Assembly: GCF_003202235.1 (NCBI RefSeq)
Contig: NZ_MASU01000013.1
Location: 558,001-622,000, forward strand
Reading direction: 5' to 3'
Length of the DNA stretch: 64,000 nucleotides
DNA from: Prauserella flavalba
GTDB lineage: Bacteria > Actinomycetota > Actinomycetes > Mycobacteriales > Pseudonocardiaceae
Below the pieces are notes generated by a model. That model was not told where the DNA came from. It worked only from the letters and a program-made list of their open reading frames with translations, and searched no databases. Positions 1 to 8,259 of this stretch are shown one piece after another. Position numbers and translations under genes: made by a program. The first letter of the stretch is position 1. Each line of letters begins with the position of its first letter.

Positions 1-970
1 CGTGCACGAACTCGCCGTCGTTGGAGATGCGCAGCGACCAGCGTTCCTCGGAGCGGTAGTAGTCGGGGTCGCCCTGGCAGACGCCGTAGGTGCAGGAGTC
101 CATCGTGTAGCTGGCCTGCTTGTCGGAGATGACGTGTGCGCCGAGGTGGGTCGGGGTGGCGTCCTTGCCCATGGAGATGGGCATCGTCCGCACCTGCTGT
201 CCGTTGTGGAAGATCGCCATCCGCGCGGTGGCCCCGTCGGCTTTCGCCGTCCAGGAATCGTGCACGCGGTAGGTCTCGGTGCGGTCGCCCGCGCCGTAAA
301 CGCCGTTTCCGAAATCGACGCCGTACACTTTCGCGCTCACCGTCAGCGTCGTTCCCGGCTGCCAGTATTCCTTCGGCCGGTAGTGCACGTTCTGGTCGTC
401 GATCCAGTACCAGCCGCCCTTCTGCGCGGGCTGCGAGACGACGGAAAGGCGCTTCTCCACGGCTGCCTTGTCGGTGACCGGCTCGGTGAACTGGAAGACG
501 ATCGGCTGGCCGACTCCGACGCCCGTGTCGGCGACCGCGGCGGGCCCGGGGATGAGGTTGGGCTCGGCCTGCGCCTCCGGCGTCACGGTGGTGATCGTCC
601 CGCGCTGCTCGGTCTGCTTTCCGTTGTCCCCCACGGCATGCGCGACGATCCGGTAGGTGCTGCCGTAACCGAGCGGCTCGGCCGAGGTCCACGTCAGCGT
701 GGCCGGGTCGATGGTGCCCCGCACCTCGGCGGAGGTCTCGGTGTTGACCATCGCGACGGCGCGGAGCCTGCCGTGCTCGGCGTGGACGGTGACGGGCGTG
801 ACCGGGCTGGCATTCTGCGCACCGTCGTCGCTGATGGTCACCGTGGCGGACAGCCGTGCGGGCGTCGGTTCGGGGCTGTTCGTACCCGTGTTTCCACCCG
901 TGCAGGAAACGAGTGCGAGGGTCGCCGCGCCCAGGATCGCGGCGAAGAGTAATGCCTTCTTGGGAAGCAT
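1..970 (-). CDS. L,D-transpeptidase lipoprotein (Ig-like domains plus YkuD), 3' end cut by window edge
   Basis: The reverse strand reads as an open protein from an ATG at 970 to the window edge, so the C-terminus is missing. It begins MLPKKALLFAA and has a lipobox LVSC near residue 23, so a lipoprotein anchored outside the membrane is expected. Two Ig-like regions follow, then the start of a YkuD-type domain (FHNGQQVRT, MGKDATPT, HVISDKQASYTMDS). This is the arrangement of the actinobacterial L,D-transpeptidases (LdtMt2/LppS type) that form 3-3 cross-links in peptidoglycan. The catalytic HxxxxxxxSHGC region lies beyond the window and cannot be checked. It is divergent from the acyl-CoA dehydrogenase. 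I am confident of the family, less so of the subtype. Confidence 0.85.
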   Translation of the reverse strand, partial: MLPKKALLFAAILGAATLALVSCTGGNTGTNSPEPTPARLSATVTISDDGAQNASPVTPVTVHAEHGRLRAVAMVNTETSAEVRGTIDPATLTWTSAEPLGYGSTYRIVAHAVGDNGKQTEQRGTITTVTPEAQAEPNLIPGPAAVADTGVGVGQPIVFQFTEPVTDKAAVEKRLSVVSQPAQKGGWYWIDDQNVHYRPKEYWQPGTTLTVSAKVYGVDFGNGVYGAGDRTETYRVHDSWTAKADGATARMAIFHNGQQVRTMPISMGKDATPTHLGAHVISDKQASYTMDSCTYGVCQGDPDYYRSEERWSLRISNDGEFVH

Positions 971-1052
971 TTTATCCTTGTTTTATTGATCGAGAAGCCT
1001 ATTTCACGAAGTGTATCGGGGTTTCGGATCCGCTACCGATGAGTAACACTGG

Positions 1053-1062
1053 TCACATGTGA
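1053..1062. promoter_or_regulatory. Perfect palindrome TCACATGTGA in the divergent promoter
   Basis: A perfect 10-bp palindrome lies 34 bp before the acyl-CoA dehydrogenase start, in the 126-bp gap shared with the divergent transpeptidase gene. It could be an operator for a fatty-acid-responsive regulator, but a 10-bp palindrome can occur by chance and no second copy was seen. Confidence 0.25.
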
Positions 1063-1096
1063 TTGACACACTCGCGCCGACCCACGAGGAGGGCCG

Positions 1097-3031
1097 ATGG
1101 TCGACCAACCGAAGGTGACGGAGAAGGAAGCCAGGGCCGTTGCCGAGGAGGCGAGGGAAAGCGGCTGGCAGAAGCCGTCCTTCGCCAAGGAGCTGTATCT
1201 GGGGCGCTTCCGGCTCGACCTCGTGCATCCTCATCCCCGGCCCACCGCCGAGGACTCGGCGAAGGCGGAGAAGTTCCTCACCCGCCTGCGCGAGTACTGC
1301 CGGACCCTCGACCCCGCCGTGATCGAGCGCGAGGCGCGCATCCCCGACGAGTACGTCAAGGGGCTGGCCGAGCTCGGCTGCTTCGGCATCAAGATCCCGG
1401 AGTCCTACGGCGGGCTCGGGCTCACGCAGGTCGCCTACAACCAGGCCCTCATGCTGGTCGGTTCAGTCCACTCCACGCTCAGCGTGCTGCTCTCGGCCCA
1501 CCAGTCCATCGGCGTGCCCGAACCGCTCAAGCTGGCGGGCACGCCCGAGCAGAAGGAGCGCTTCCTGCCGAGGTGCGCGAAGGGCGCGGTGTCGGCGTTC
1601 CTGCTCACCGAGCCCGATGTCGGCTCCGACCCGGCGCGGCTGGCGACCTCGGCCGTGCCCACCGAGGACGGCGAGGCGTACCTGCTCGACGGCGTGAAAC
1701 TGTGGACCACCAACGGCGTCGTCGCCGAGCTGCTCGTCGTGATGGCGCGCGTGCCGAAGAGCGAGGGGCACCGCGGCGGCGTCACCGCGTTCGTCGTCGA
1801 GGCCGACTCGCCGGGCATCACGGTCGAGCGGCGCAACAAGTTCATGGGCCTGCGCGGCATCGAGAACGGCGTGACCCGCTTCCACCAGGTGCGCGTGCCG
1901 AAGGAGAACGTGATCGGCGGCGAGGGCAAGGGGCTCAAGGTCGCGCTCGCCACGCTCAACACGGGCAGGCTCTCGGTGCCGGCCTCGTGTGCCGGAGCGG
2001 CGAAGTGGGCGCTCAAGATCGCGCGGGAGTGGTCGGCCGAACGCGTCCAGTGGGGCAAACCGGTCGGCGAGCACGAGGCGGTGGCAGGCAAGATCTCGTT
2101 CGTGGCGGCCACGTCGTACGCGCTGGAGGCCGTGGTGGAGCTGTCGGCGCACATGGCCGACGAGGGCCGCAACGACATCCGCATCGAGGCCGCGCTCGCG
2201 AAGCTGTGGGCCAGCGAGATGTCGTGTGTGGTCGCCGATGAGCTGATGCAGATCCGGGGCGGCCGCGGCTACGAGACCGCCGAGTCGCTCGCCGCGCGTG
2301 GAGAGCGCGCGGTGCCGGTGGAGCAGCTGGTGCGCGACCTGCGGATCAACCGCATCTTCGAGGGCTCGTCGGAGATCATGCACCTGCTCATCGCGCGCGA
2401 GGCCGTCGACGCGCACCTGGCCGCGGCCGGCGACCTCGCCGACGCCGAGGCCGACCTCAAGAGCAAAGCGAGCGCCGCGGCGAAGGCGAGCGGCTTCTAC
2501 GCGAAATGGCTGCCGCAGCTGGTCACCGGCAAGGGCCAGGTGCCGACCTCGTTCGCCGAGTTCGGCAGGCTGGCGGGGCACCTGCGGTTCGTGGAGCGCG
2601 CGGCCAGAAAGCTGGCGCGCTCGACGTTCTACGGCATGGCGCGCTGGCAGGCCGGGCTCGAACAGCGGCAGGGGTTCCTCGGCAGGGTCGTCGACATCGG
2701 GGCCGAGCTGTTCGCGATGGCGGCCACGTGTGTGCGGGCGGAGATGCAACGCGCGGACGACGTCGAGCGGGGCGAGGCGGCCTACGCGCTGGCGGACGTG
2801 TTCTGCAGGCAGTCCCGGCTGCGGATCGAGCGGCTGTTCCACGCGCTGTGGGCCAACACCGACGCGGCCGACAAGGCGCTGACGAAGTCGGTGCTCGCGG
2901 GCGAGTACGCGTGGCTCGAGGAGGGCGTGCTCGACCTCAGCGAGGGCACCGGCCCGTGGATCGCCGACTGGCGCGCAGGCGCCTCGGCGGCCGACAACGT
3001 CGCCCGCCGCTACCTCCCACCCACGAAGTAG
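1097..3031 (+). CDS. Acyl-CoA dehydrogenase (FadE family, long form)
   Basis: A flavoprotein that introduces the alpha,beta double bond into acyl-CoA thioesters in beta-oxidation; cytoplasmic. It has 644 residues, against about 380-400 for short-form enzymes, so it carries an extra C-terminal alpha-helical domain of the VLCAD/ACAD9 type. Visible landmarks are FLLTEPDVGSDPA (FAD/substrate loop), the helical-domain motif MQIRGGRGY and IFEGSSEIMHL, where the Glu corresponds to the catalytic base of MCAD-like enzymes. The ATG at 1097 follows a good ribosome site (GAGGAGG). An N-terminal extension of about 60 residues precedes the dehydrogenase fold. The specific substrate cannot be told from sequence. 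Confidence 0.92.
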   Translation: MVDQPKVTEKEARAVAEEARESGWQKPSFAKELYLGRFRLDLVHPHPRPTAEDSAKAEKFLTRLREYCRTLDPAVIEREARIPDEYVKGLAELGCFGIKIPESYGGLGLTQVAYNQALMLVGSVHSTLSVLLSAHQSIGVPEPLKLAGTPEQKERFLPRCAKGAVSAFLLTEPDVGSDPARLATSAVPTEDGEAYLLDGVKLWTTNGVVAELLVVMARVPKSEGHRGGVTAFVVEADSPGITVERRNKFMGLRGIENGVTRFHQVRVPKENVIGGEGKGLKVALATLNTGRLSVPASCAGAAKWALKIAREWSAERVQWGKPVGEHEAVAGKISFVAATSYALEAVVELSAHMADEGRNDIRIEAALAKLWASEMSCVVADELMQIRGGRGYETAESLAARGERAVPVEQLVRDLRINRIFEGSSEIMHLLIAREAVDAHLAAAGDLADAEADLKSKASAAAKASGFYAKWLPQLVTGKGQVPTSFAEFGRLAGHLRFVERAARKLARSTFYGMARWQAGLEQRQGFLGRVVDIGAELFAMAATCVRAEMQRADDVERGEAAYALADVFCRQSRLRIERLFHALWANTDAADKALTKSVLAGEYAWLEEGVLDLSEGTGPWIADWRAGASAADNVARRYLPPTK

Positions 3032-3067
3032 CCGACTGCGAAGATAGCCCTCACCGCCTGTCCATCT

Positions 3068-3120
3068 GCCCCCAAGGCCACCTTTGTTGCGTTCAACGCA
3101 ACAAAGGTGGCCTTGGGGGC
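3068..3120. terminator. 24-bp perfect hairpin, AAGGCCACCTT family (copy 1)
   Basis: Two perfectly complementary 24-nt arms (3068-3091 and 3097-3120) surround a TTCAA loop. It lies between the converging ends of the acyl-CoA dehydrogenase and dedA, so it probably acts as a bidirectional terminator. The left arm contains AAGGCCACCTT, itself a small palindrome, then TTGTTGCG. There is no U-tract, as is common in actinobacteria. Confidence 0.8.
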
Positions 3121-3127
3121 AGTCGGG

Positions 3128-3784
3128 TCAGTTGTCTTCGGCGGGCTGGGCTTCGGCGGGTTCCGGGGTCGCCGGGGCGAGGGCCTTCTTCTTCTTGTAG
3201 CGGATCAGGAAGAAGACGCCGACCACCGCGAGCACGCCGACCACGATCATGCCGCCCGTGCTCAGCATGCCCTCCACGCGCTTGGCGGCCTCGCCGAGCG
3301 CGGCGCCGATGCCGATGTGCAGCGCCGACCAGCACAGCGCGCCCGACGCCGCGGCGGGCAGGAACTTGCGGTACGGCAGGCCCGACGTGCCCGCGGCCGC
3401 GGGCGTCAGGGTGCGCACCACCGGCAGGAACCGCGCGAAGAACACCGCCCAGGCGCCCCTCCGCTGGAGGATGCCGGTCGCCTTGTCCCACGCGTCGGTG
3501 CCGTAGCGCTGGATGAGCTTCGTGTCCCGCAGCCGTGGTCCGAACCGTCGCCCGATCGCGTAGCCGATCGAGTCGCCGACCGCGGCGCACACGGTGACCA
3601 CCGCCCACAGGATGAGGAACCGCGGCACGGTGTTGGCCGTGGTGGCCGCGATCAGCAGCCCCGACTCGCCGGGGGCGATGAACCCGAGCCCGATGGTGCA
3701 CTCGAGGAGCACGAGGAGGCCGGTCGCGCCCACGAGCGCGGGCTGCGGCAGGCTCTGCAGCCATTCGAGCAGGTCGGTTACCAC
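3128..3784 (-). CDS. DedA family membrane protein
   Basis: An integral membrane protein of 218 residues in the DedA/VTT superfamily, whose members act in lipid flipping (undecaprenyl phosphate in some cases) and membrane homeostasis. The DedA motifs are present: GESGLLIAA in the first re-entrant region and RFLPVVRTLTPAAAGTSG in the second, with hydrophobic segments on each side and a basic, lysine-rich C-terminal tail typical of actinobacterial members. The start is GTG at 3784, preceded by AAGGGGAAC. It follows lipA on the same strand after about 100 bp. The substrate is not predictable. Confidence 0.88.
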   Translation of the reverse strand: MVTDLLEWLQSLPQPALVGATGLLVLLECTIGLGFIAPGESGLLIAATTANTVPRFLILWAVVTVCAAVGDSIGYAIGRRFGPRLRDTKLIQRYGTDAWDKATGILQRRGAWAVFFARFLPVVRTLTPAAAGTSGLPYRKFLPAAASGALCWSALHIGIGAALGEAAKRVEGMLSTGGMIVVGVLAVVGVFFLIRYKKKKALAPATPEPAEAQPAEDN

Positions 3785-3884
3785 GTGCGTTCCCCTTGTG
3801 TGTCGTCCCCGTCAACCCCTGAGACGACAGTAGCGCGTGCCCGGTTCGCCGGTGGTCGGGGTTTTCCCCGATTTCTCCACCGGA

Positions 3885-4901
3885 TCAGGACTGGCGGGCG
3901 AGTACGCTGCTGGCCTCCTGCGCGGCGGGCTGGGCGGTGGCGAGGTGCCGCAGGTTCTCGGGCAGCTCCTCGCCACGGTGGGCCTTGGTCTGCGCGTAGA
4001 GCTTCCCGGCGCGGTACGACGAGCGCACCAGCGGGCCCGCCATCACACCCGCGAACCCGAGCGACTCGGCGACGGCGGTGTGCTCGACGAACTCCTCGGG
4101 CTTCACCCACCGGTCCACCGGGTGGTGCCGGGGCGAGGGCCGCAGGTACTGCGTGATCGTCAGGATCTCGCAGCCCGCCTCGACGAGGTCGCGCATCGCG
4201 TCGACGACCTCCTCCGGCGTCTCGCCCATGCCGAGGATCAGGTTGGACTTGGTGACCAGCCCTGCCTCCCGCGCGCGGGTGATGACTTCCAGCGACCGCT
4301 CGTAGCGGAAGCCGGGGCGGATGCGCTTGAAGATGCGCGGCACGGTCTCCAGGTTGTGCGCGAGCACCTCGGGCCGCGAGCCGAACACCTCGGCCAGCTG
4401 GTCCGGATCGGCGTTGAAGTCGGGGATCAGCAGCTCGACCCCGGTGCCGGGGTTGAGCGCGTGGATCTGACGGACGGTCTCGGCGTAGAGCCACGCGCCG
4501 CCGTCGTCGAGGTCGTCGCGTGCCACGCCGGTGACCGTGGAGTAGCGCAGGCCCATCGCCTGCACGCTCTCGGCGACCCTGCGCGGCTCGTCGCGGTCGA
4601 ACTCCGCGGGCTTGCCGGTGTCGATCTGGCAGAAGTCACACCGCCGGGTGCACTGCTCACCGCCGATGAGGAACGTCGCCTCGCGGTCCTCCCAGCATTC
4701 GTAGATGTTGGGACAGCCGGCCTCCTCGCACACGGTGTGCAGGCCCTCGCGGCGGACCAGACCCTTCAGCTCGGTGAACTCCGGGCCCATGCGCGCACGG
4801 GTCTTGATCCACGACGGCTTCTTCTCGATCGGCGTCTGGCTGTTGCGAACCTCGAGCCGCAGCAGCTTCCGACCTTCCGGCACAACAGTCACGGCCCCCA
4901 C
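3885..4901 (-). CDS. lipA: Lipoyl synthase
   Basis: A radical-SAM enzyme that inserts two sulfur atoms into octanoyl groups on lipoyl domains. It has 338 residues. Both iron-sulfur clusters can be assigned: the auxiliary cluster at C58, C63 and C69 ([12 protein letters not shown]) and the radical-SAM cluster at C84, C88 and C91 (CTRRCDFC). A GTG start at 4901 is used; homologous sequence begins soon after. Its partner lipB is 4.3 kb away on the same strand, separated by an accessory block, whereas the two are adjacent in related actinobacteria such as M. tuberculosis. Its targets in this window are SucB and the E2 protein at 29266. Confidence 0.97.
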   Translation of the reverse strand: MGAVTVVPEGRKLLRLEVRNSQTPIEKKPSWIKTRARMGPEFTELKGLVRREGLHTVCEEAGCPNIYECWEDREATFLIGGEQCTRRCDFCQIDTGKPAEFDRDEPRRVAESVQAMGLRYSTVTGVARDDLDDGGAWLYAETVRQIHALNPGTGVELLIPDFNADPDQLAEVFGSRPEVLAHNLETVPRIFKRIRPGFRYERSLEVITRAREAGLVTKSNLILGMGETPEEVVDAMRDLVEAGCEILTITQYLRPSPRHHPVDRWVKPEEFVEHTAVAESLGFAGVMAGPLVRSSYRAGKLYAQTKAHRGEELPENLRHLATAQPAAQEASSVLARQS

Positions 4902-4928
4902 ACTACGCCCCGGAAACGGGCGATCAAC

Positions 4929-5885
4929 CTACGCCGGATCAGGGGTGACGCCCGTCAACTTCGCGCTCAGCTCCCACAGCCCCGTGCCCAGGGCGGGGTC
5001 CAGTGCGGACCGCAGCGGCCGGACGCGCACGGGGTGGCCCCGCAGGCCGCCGGGGCCGTGCGGGCCGAAGTAGTCGCCGCCGCTCACGTCGGGTGCGGTG
5101 GCCGCTCGCAGCTGCGGTAGCGCGCCCATGCGGACGTCCTGCGCGATCAGCAGCTCACCGAGCCGGATGCCGGTGCCGATCACCCGCCTGACCACGGCGC
5201 TGCCCTGCGACCTCGCCATCGTGGAGCCGAGTTCGCTGCGGCTGTAGCCGGGGTGGGCCGCCACGCTCAGCACCGGCTCGCCCGCCGCGCGCAGGCGCCG
5301 GTCGAGTTCGAGCGCGAAGACCTGGTTGGCGAGCTTGGCCTGCGAGTACGCCTTCGCCGGGTTGTAGCGGCGCCGCTCGAAGTTCGGGTCGGCGAGATCG
5401 ATCCCGCCGCCAGTGGCCGCGAGGCTCGACACCGTGACGACCCTGGCCGCGTTGCCGCCGCGCAGGGCCGGCATGAGCAGCCACGTGAGCGCGGCGTGGC
5501 CGAGGTGGTTGGTGCCGAACTGGGTCTCGAAGCCGTCGCGAGTGAGCCCCTTCGGGGCGCCCATGAGGCCCGCGTTGTTCACGAGCACGTCGAGCGAGTC
5601 GTGGGTGAGTTCCCTGACCGTCGCCGCGGCGTCCCGGACGGACGCGAGGTCGGCGAGATCGAGCGAGACGAGCACGGGTTTCGTGGCCGCGCGGGAGGCG
5701 ACGTCGCGCAGCGCCGCCGCGCCGCGTTCGGGCGAGCGGCACGCCAGCAGCACCTTCGCGCCGTGCTCGGCGAGCACCTGCGCGGTACGCAGGCCCAGCC
5801 CCGAGTTGGCGCCGGTGACGAGCACCGTGCGGCCGCTCTGGTCCCGGATGTCGGCCTCGCTCCAGCGCACAGCCTCGGTAGCCAT
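4929..5885 (-). CDS. Short-chain dehydrogenase/reductase (retinol-dehydrogenase-like)
   Basis: An NAD(P)-dependent oxidoreductase of 318 residues. The Rossmann motif TGANSGLG lies near residue 24, NNAG near residue 90, and the catalytic pair is YSQAK about 170 residues in, preceded by a serine in VTVSSLA. The overall pattern resembles the actinobacterial SDRs annotated as retinol dehydrogenase or protochlorophyllide-reductase-like. The ATG at 5885 was chosen because MATEAVRWSE leads directly into the fold; longer frames upstream are read-through. It lies 41 bp after the small hypothetical gene and is probably co-transcribed with it. The substrate is unknown. Confidence 0.85.
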   Translation of the reverse strand: MATEAVRWSEADIRDQSGRTVLVTGANSGLGLRTAQVLAEHGAKVLLACRSPERGAAALRDVASRAATKPVLVSLDLADLASVRDAAATVRELTHDSLDVLVNNAGLMGAPKGLTRDGFETQFGTNHLGHAALTWLLMPALRGGNAARVVTVSSLAATGGGIDLADPNFERRRYNPAKAYSQAKLANQVFALELDRRLRAAGEPVLSVAAHPGYSRSELGSTMARSQGSAVVRRVIGTGIRLGELLIAQDVRMGALPQLRAATAPDVSGGDYFGPHGPGGLRGHPVRVRPLRSALDPALGTGLWELSAKLTGVTPDPA

Positions 5886-5926
5886 GCCGACAGCTAACCA
5901 CCCGTGCTGACGCACCGCCAACAGGG

Positions 5927-6466
5927 CTACGCGGTGGGCGCCAGCCTGCGCAGCAACTGCCCCACCGGGTTGGCGCGCCTGCCCGCCGTGAGGTGGCCGG
6001 CGCGGGCGCGCAGCAGCGAGACGAACGCCTCGCCGACCCTGGTCACCTCGTCGCGCGGCTCGTGCGGCTCCGCGAGTGCGGCCGTGACGGCGAGCATGCG
6101 CAGCTCGGCCTCGTAGGCCCTGCGCAGGGCCGGGTAGCGGTCGACGCTCGCGTCGAGCACGGCCCGCAGGGTGGCGTTCTCGCGGGCGGCGGTGCGCCAC
6201 GCGCGGGACACGGCGTCGACGTGGTCGGGCTCGCCGCCGGGGACGTCGTAGGCGTCCTCGGGGCCCGCGACCTCGGCGCGCAGTGTGCCCGTGAGCACCT
6301 GTGTCCACTTGTACTGCAGGGCGAGCAGCAGCTTCTCCTCGCTGCCGAACGCCTCCCGCGCGCCGGAGATCTCCGCGAACGGCAGCCCGGCCCGCGGGTT
6401 ACGCGCCGCCTGCTTCAGCACGGCGTCGATGATGTCGCGCCTGCGATAGAAGTCGTTCCAGCTCAT
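5927..6466 (-). CDS. Hypothetical protein divergent from a TetR regulator
   Basis: A 179-residue soluble, helix-rich, charged protein beginning MSWNDFYRRRD. I do not recognise a family with certainty, and no membrane segment or signal peptide is visible. It is divergent from the TetR gene and shares a promoter region holding three copies of an inverted repeat, so it is probably part of that regulator's regulon together with the downstream SDR. Confidence 0.7.
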   Translation of the reverse strand: MSWNDFYRRRDIIDAVLKQAARNPRAGLPFAEISGAREAFGSEEKLLLALQYKWTQVLTGTLRAEVAGPEDAYDVPGGEPDHVDAVSRAWRTAARENATLRAVLDASVDRYPALRRAYEAELRMLAVTAALAEPHEPRDEVTRVGEAFVSLLRARAGHLTAGRRANPVGQLLRRLAPTA

Positions 6467-6492
6467 GGCCTGTCCCCTCCCGTGACGCGGGT

Positions 6493-6556
6493 CATACCGT
6501 CGGTTTGCGGCATACTCCCGGTACGGACCTGACACGCACAACATACCACCGGTATG
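6493..6556. promoter_or_regulatory. Three TetR-type operators in the divergent promoter
   Basis: Three 15-bp sites of the form CATACYnnnGGTwyG occur at 6493-6507 (CATACCGTCGGTTTG), 6511-6525 (CATACTCCCGGTACG) and 6542-6556 (CATACCACCGGTATG, a perfect inverted repeat). They fill the gap between the hypothetical gene and the TetR gene. Binding here would control both directions and autoregulate tetR. The third site overlaps an ATG at 6554, which argues for a later start of the TetR protein. Confidence 0.72.
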
Positions 6557-6589
6557 GGCGCGGGAAACGCGCGTAGAGTTGTGAGGGTG

Positions 6590-7183
6590 GTGACAACGAG
6601 GTCCAGGCGAGAAGACTATTCGGAGTCCACCCGCGGCGCCCTCGTCGACAGCGCCATCGAGTTGTTCACCAAGCGTGGCTACGCAGGCACCTCTCTCGAC
6701 GAGATCGCCAGGCGGGCCAGGGTGACCAAGGGCGCGCTCTACCACCATTTCAGTGGCAAGCAGGCGGTGTTCGAGGCCGCGTTCGACGCGGTGGAGACCG
6801 AGGTGAAGGGCCGCCTGGAGAAGATCATGACCGGCCCGGAGCCGCCGTGGGAGCGTGCGCTGAAGGGCCTGCGCGAGTTCGTCTCCAGCTGCCTGGACCC
6901 GGCGTACCAGCGCATCGCCATCCACGAGGCCCCCGTCGTGATGGGCTGGCAGCGCTGGCGCGAGGCGGAGGACCGCTACAGCTTCGGGCTCATCCGCTCG
7001 GCACTGCAGGACCTCATCGACGCGGGCGAGGTGGTGCAGGTGCCCGTCGAGATCACCTCCCGGCTGCTGTTCGGCGCGCTCTCCTCCGCGGCCACCGAGA
7101 TCGCGAGCTCGCCCGAGCCCGAGAAGGTCGGCGCCGAAGTGGAACAGGTGATCGTCAGCTTGCTGGAGCAGGTGCGCCGTTAG
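6590..7183 (+). CDS. TetR family transcriptional regulator
   Basis: A DNA-binding repressor with an N-terminal helix-turn-helix (SLDEIARRARVTKGALYHHF) and a ligand-binding domain containing MGWQRWREAEDR. I chose the GTG at 6590 (MTTRSRREDY), giving 197 residues, because the upstream ATG at 6554 falls inside an operator; the GTGs at 6581 and 6587 are also possible. It lies 10 bp before the LLM oxidoreductase and is divergent from the hypothetical gene and SDR. It probably represses both sides through the three operators at 6493-6556. Confidence 0.9.
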   Translation: MTTRSRREDYSESTRGALVDSAIELFTKRGYAGTSLDEIARRARVTKGALYHHFSGKQAVFEAAFDAVETEVKGRLEKIMTGPEPPWERALKGLREFVSSCLDPAYQRIAIHEAPVVMGWQRWREAEDRYSFGLIRSALQDLIDAGEVVQVPVEITSRLLFGALSSAATEIASSPEPEKVGAEVEQVIVSLLEQVRR

Positions 7184-7193
7184 GCTCGTCGGC

Positions 7194-8129
7194 GTGGAAC
7201 TGAGGATCTTCACCGAGCCCCAGCAGGGCGCTTCCTACGACGATTTGCTCCGGGTCGCCAAGGCGACCGAAGACGCCGGATTCGATGCCTTCTTCCGGTC
7301 CGACCACTTCCTCAGGATGGGGTCGGCCTCCGGACTGCCCGGCCCCACCGACGCGTGGGTCACGCTCGGCGGCCTGGCCAGGGAGACCAGCCGCATCCGG
7401 CTCGGCACGCTGGTCACCGCCGCGACGTTCCGGCACCCCTCCGCGCTGGCGATCTCCGTGGCTCAGGTCGACCAGATGTCGGGCGGCCGGGTCGAGTTCG
7501 GACTCGGCTCCGGCTGGTTCGCCGACGAGCACACCGCCTACGGCTTCGAGCTGCCCGACATGAAGACACGCTTCGACCGCTACGCCGAGCAGCTGGCGAT
7601 CATCACCGGCCTGTGGGAGACGCCGGAGGGCCAGACGTTCTCCTTCCAGGGCGAGCACTACACGCTCGACGGCGCGCCCGCGCTGCCCAAGCCCGCGCAG
7701 CGGCCCCGGCCGCCCGTGGTGCTCGGCGGCACCGGCAAGAAGCGCACGCCCGAGCTGGCCGCGCGCTACGCCGACGAGTTCAACATCCCGTTCAACAGCC
7801 CCGAGGTCGCGCTCGCCCAGTTCGAGCGGGTGGAGCAGGCCGCGACGGCGGCAGGCCGCGACCCCAAGGAGATCGTGCGTTCGGCGGCGCTCGTGGTGGC
7901 CGTCGGCCGCGACGACGCCGAGGTGACCCGGCGCGCCGACGCCATCGGCCGTCAGGTGCCCGAGCTGCGCGAGAACGGCGTCGCGGGCACCCCGGCGCAG
8001 GCGGTCGAGACCATCGGCACCTGGCGGGAGAAGACCGGCATCACGCGCCTGTACCTGCAGGTGCTGGACCTCTCAGACCTCGACCACCTCGAGTTGATCG
8101 CGTGCGAGGTCGCGCGCCAGCTCGACTAG
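7194..8129 (+). CDS. LLM-class F420-dependent oxidoreductase
   Basis: A luciferase-like TIM-barrel oxidoreductase of 311 residues that probably uses F420. Family landmarks are RSDHFLRMG, SRIRLGTLVTAATFRHP, GRVEFGLGSGWF and VVLGGTGKKRTPELAARYADEFN. The start is GTG at 7194, 10 bp after tetR, so it is probably co-transcribed with it. Its stop codon TAG is part of the CTAG target site of the adjacent insertion sequence. The insertion therefore left the protein intact but separated the gene from its original downstream sequence. The substrate is unknown. Confidence 0.9.
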   Translation: MELRIFTEPQQGASYDDLLRVAKATEDAGFDAFFRSDHFLRMGSASGLPGPTDAWVTLGGLARETSRIRLGTLVTAATFRHPSALAISVAQVDQMSGGRVEFGLGSGWFADEHTAYGFELPDMKTRFDRYAEQLAIITGLWETPEGQTFSFQGEHYTLDGAPALPKPAQRPRPPVVLGGTGKKRTPELAARYADEFNIPFNSPEVALAQFERVEQAATAAGRDPKEIVRSAALVVAVGRDDAEVTRRADAIGRQVPELRENGVAGTPAQAVETIGTWREKTGITRLYLQVLDLSDLDHLELIACEVARQLD

Positions 8130-8204
8130 CGCCTGTTTTAATGCGCTGATCTGGAAAGTTTCTGGTCAGCGTGGTGATCACGGCGTGTCAGAGGTCAGAT
8201 AGTC

Positions 8205-8259
8205 GAGGTCTCCGGTAGATCGATCAACGACCAAGTAGATCGAGAACACCGGAGACCTC
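8205..8259 (+). promoter_or_regulatory. Inverted repeat covering the transposase ribosome site
   Basis: GAGGTCTCCGG at 8205-8215 is exactly complementary to CCGGAGACCTC at 8249-8259, directly before the GTG start at 8260. The 3' arm contains the only purine-rich ribosome-site candidate (GGAG). Folded mRNA, for example from read-through outside the element, would hide it. Such hairpins are known to limit transposase synthesis in several insertion sequences. Confidence 0.6.

Noticed and set aside
2-952. 316-codon forward open frame at the window start
   Set aside because: It is the antisense shadow of the L,D-transpeptidase; the reverse-strand protein has a lipobox, Ig-like domains and YkuD motifs, whereas the forward translation is low-complexity Arg/Gly/Val.
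3128-3784. DedA as part of lipoate synthesis because it follows lipA
   Set aside because: The gap is about 100 bp without overlap and the family has a separate membrane role.
6554-6589. ATG at 6554 as the TetR start
   Set aside because: It lies within the third operator and adds 12 residues not expected for the family; GTG at 6590 is preferred, although operators can overlap start codons.
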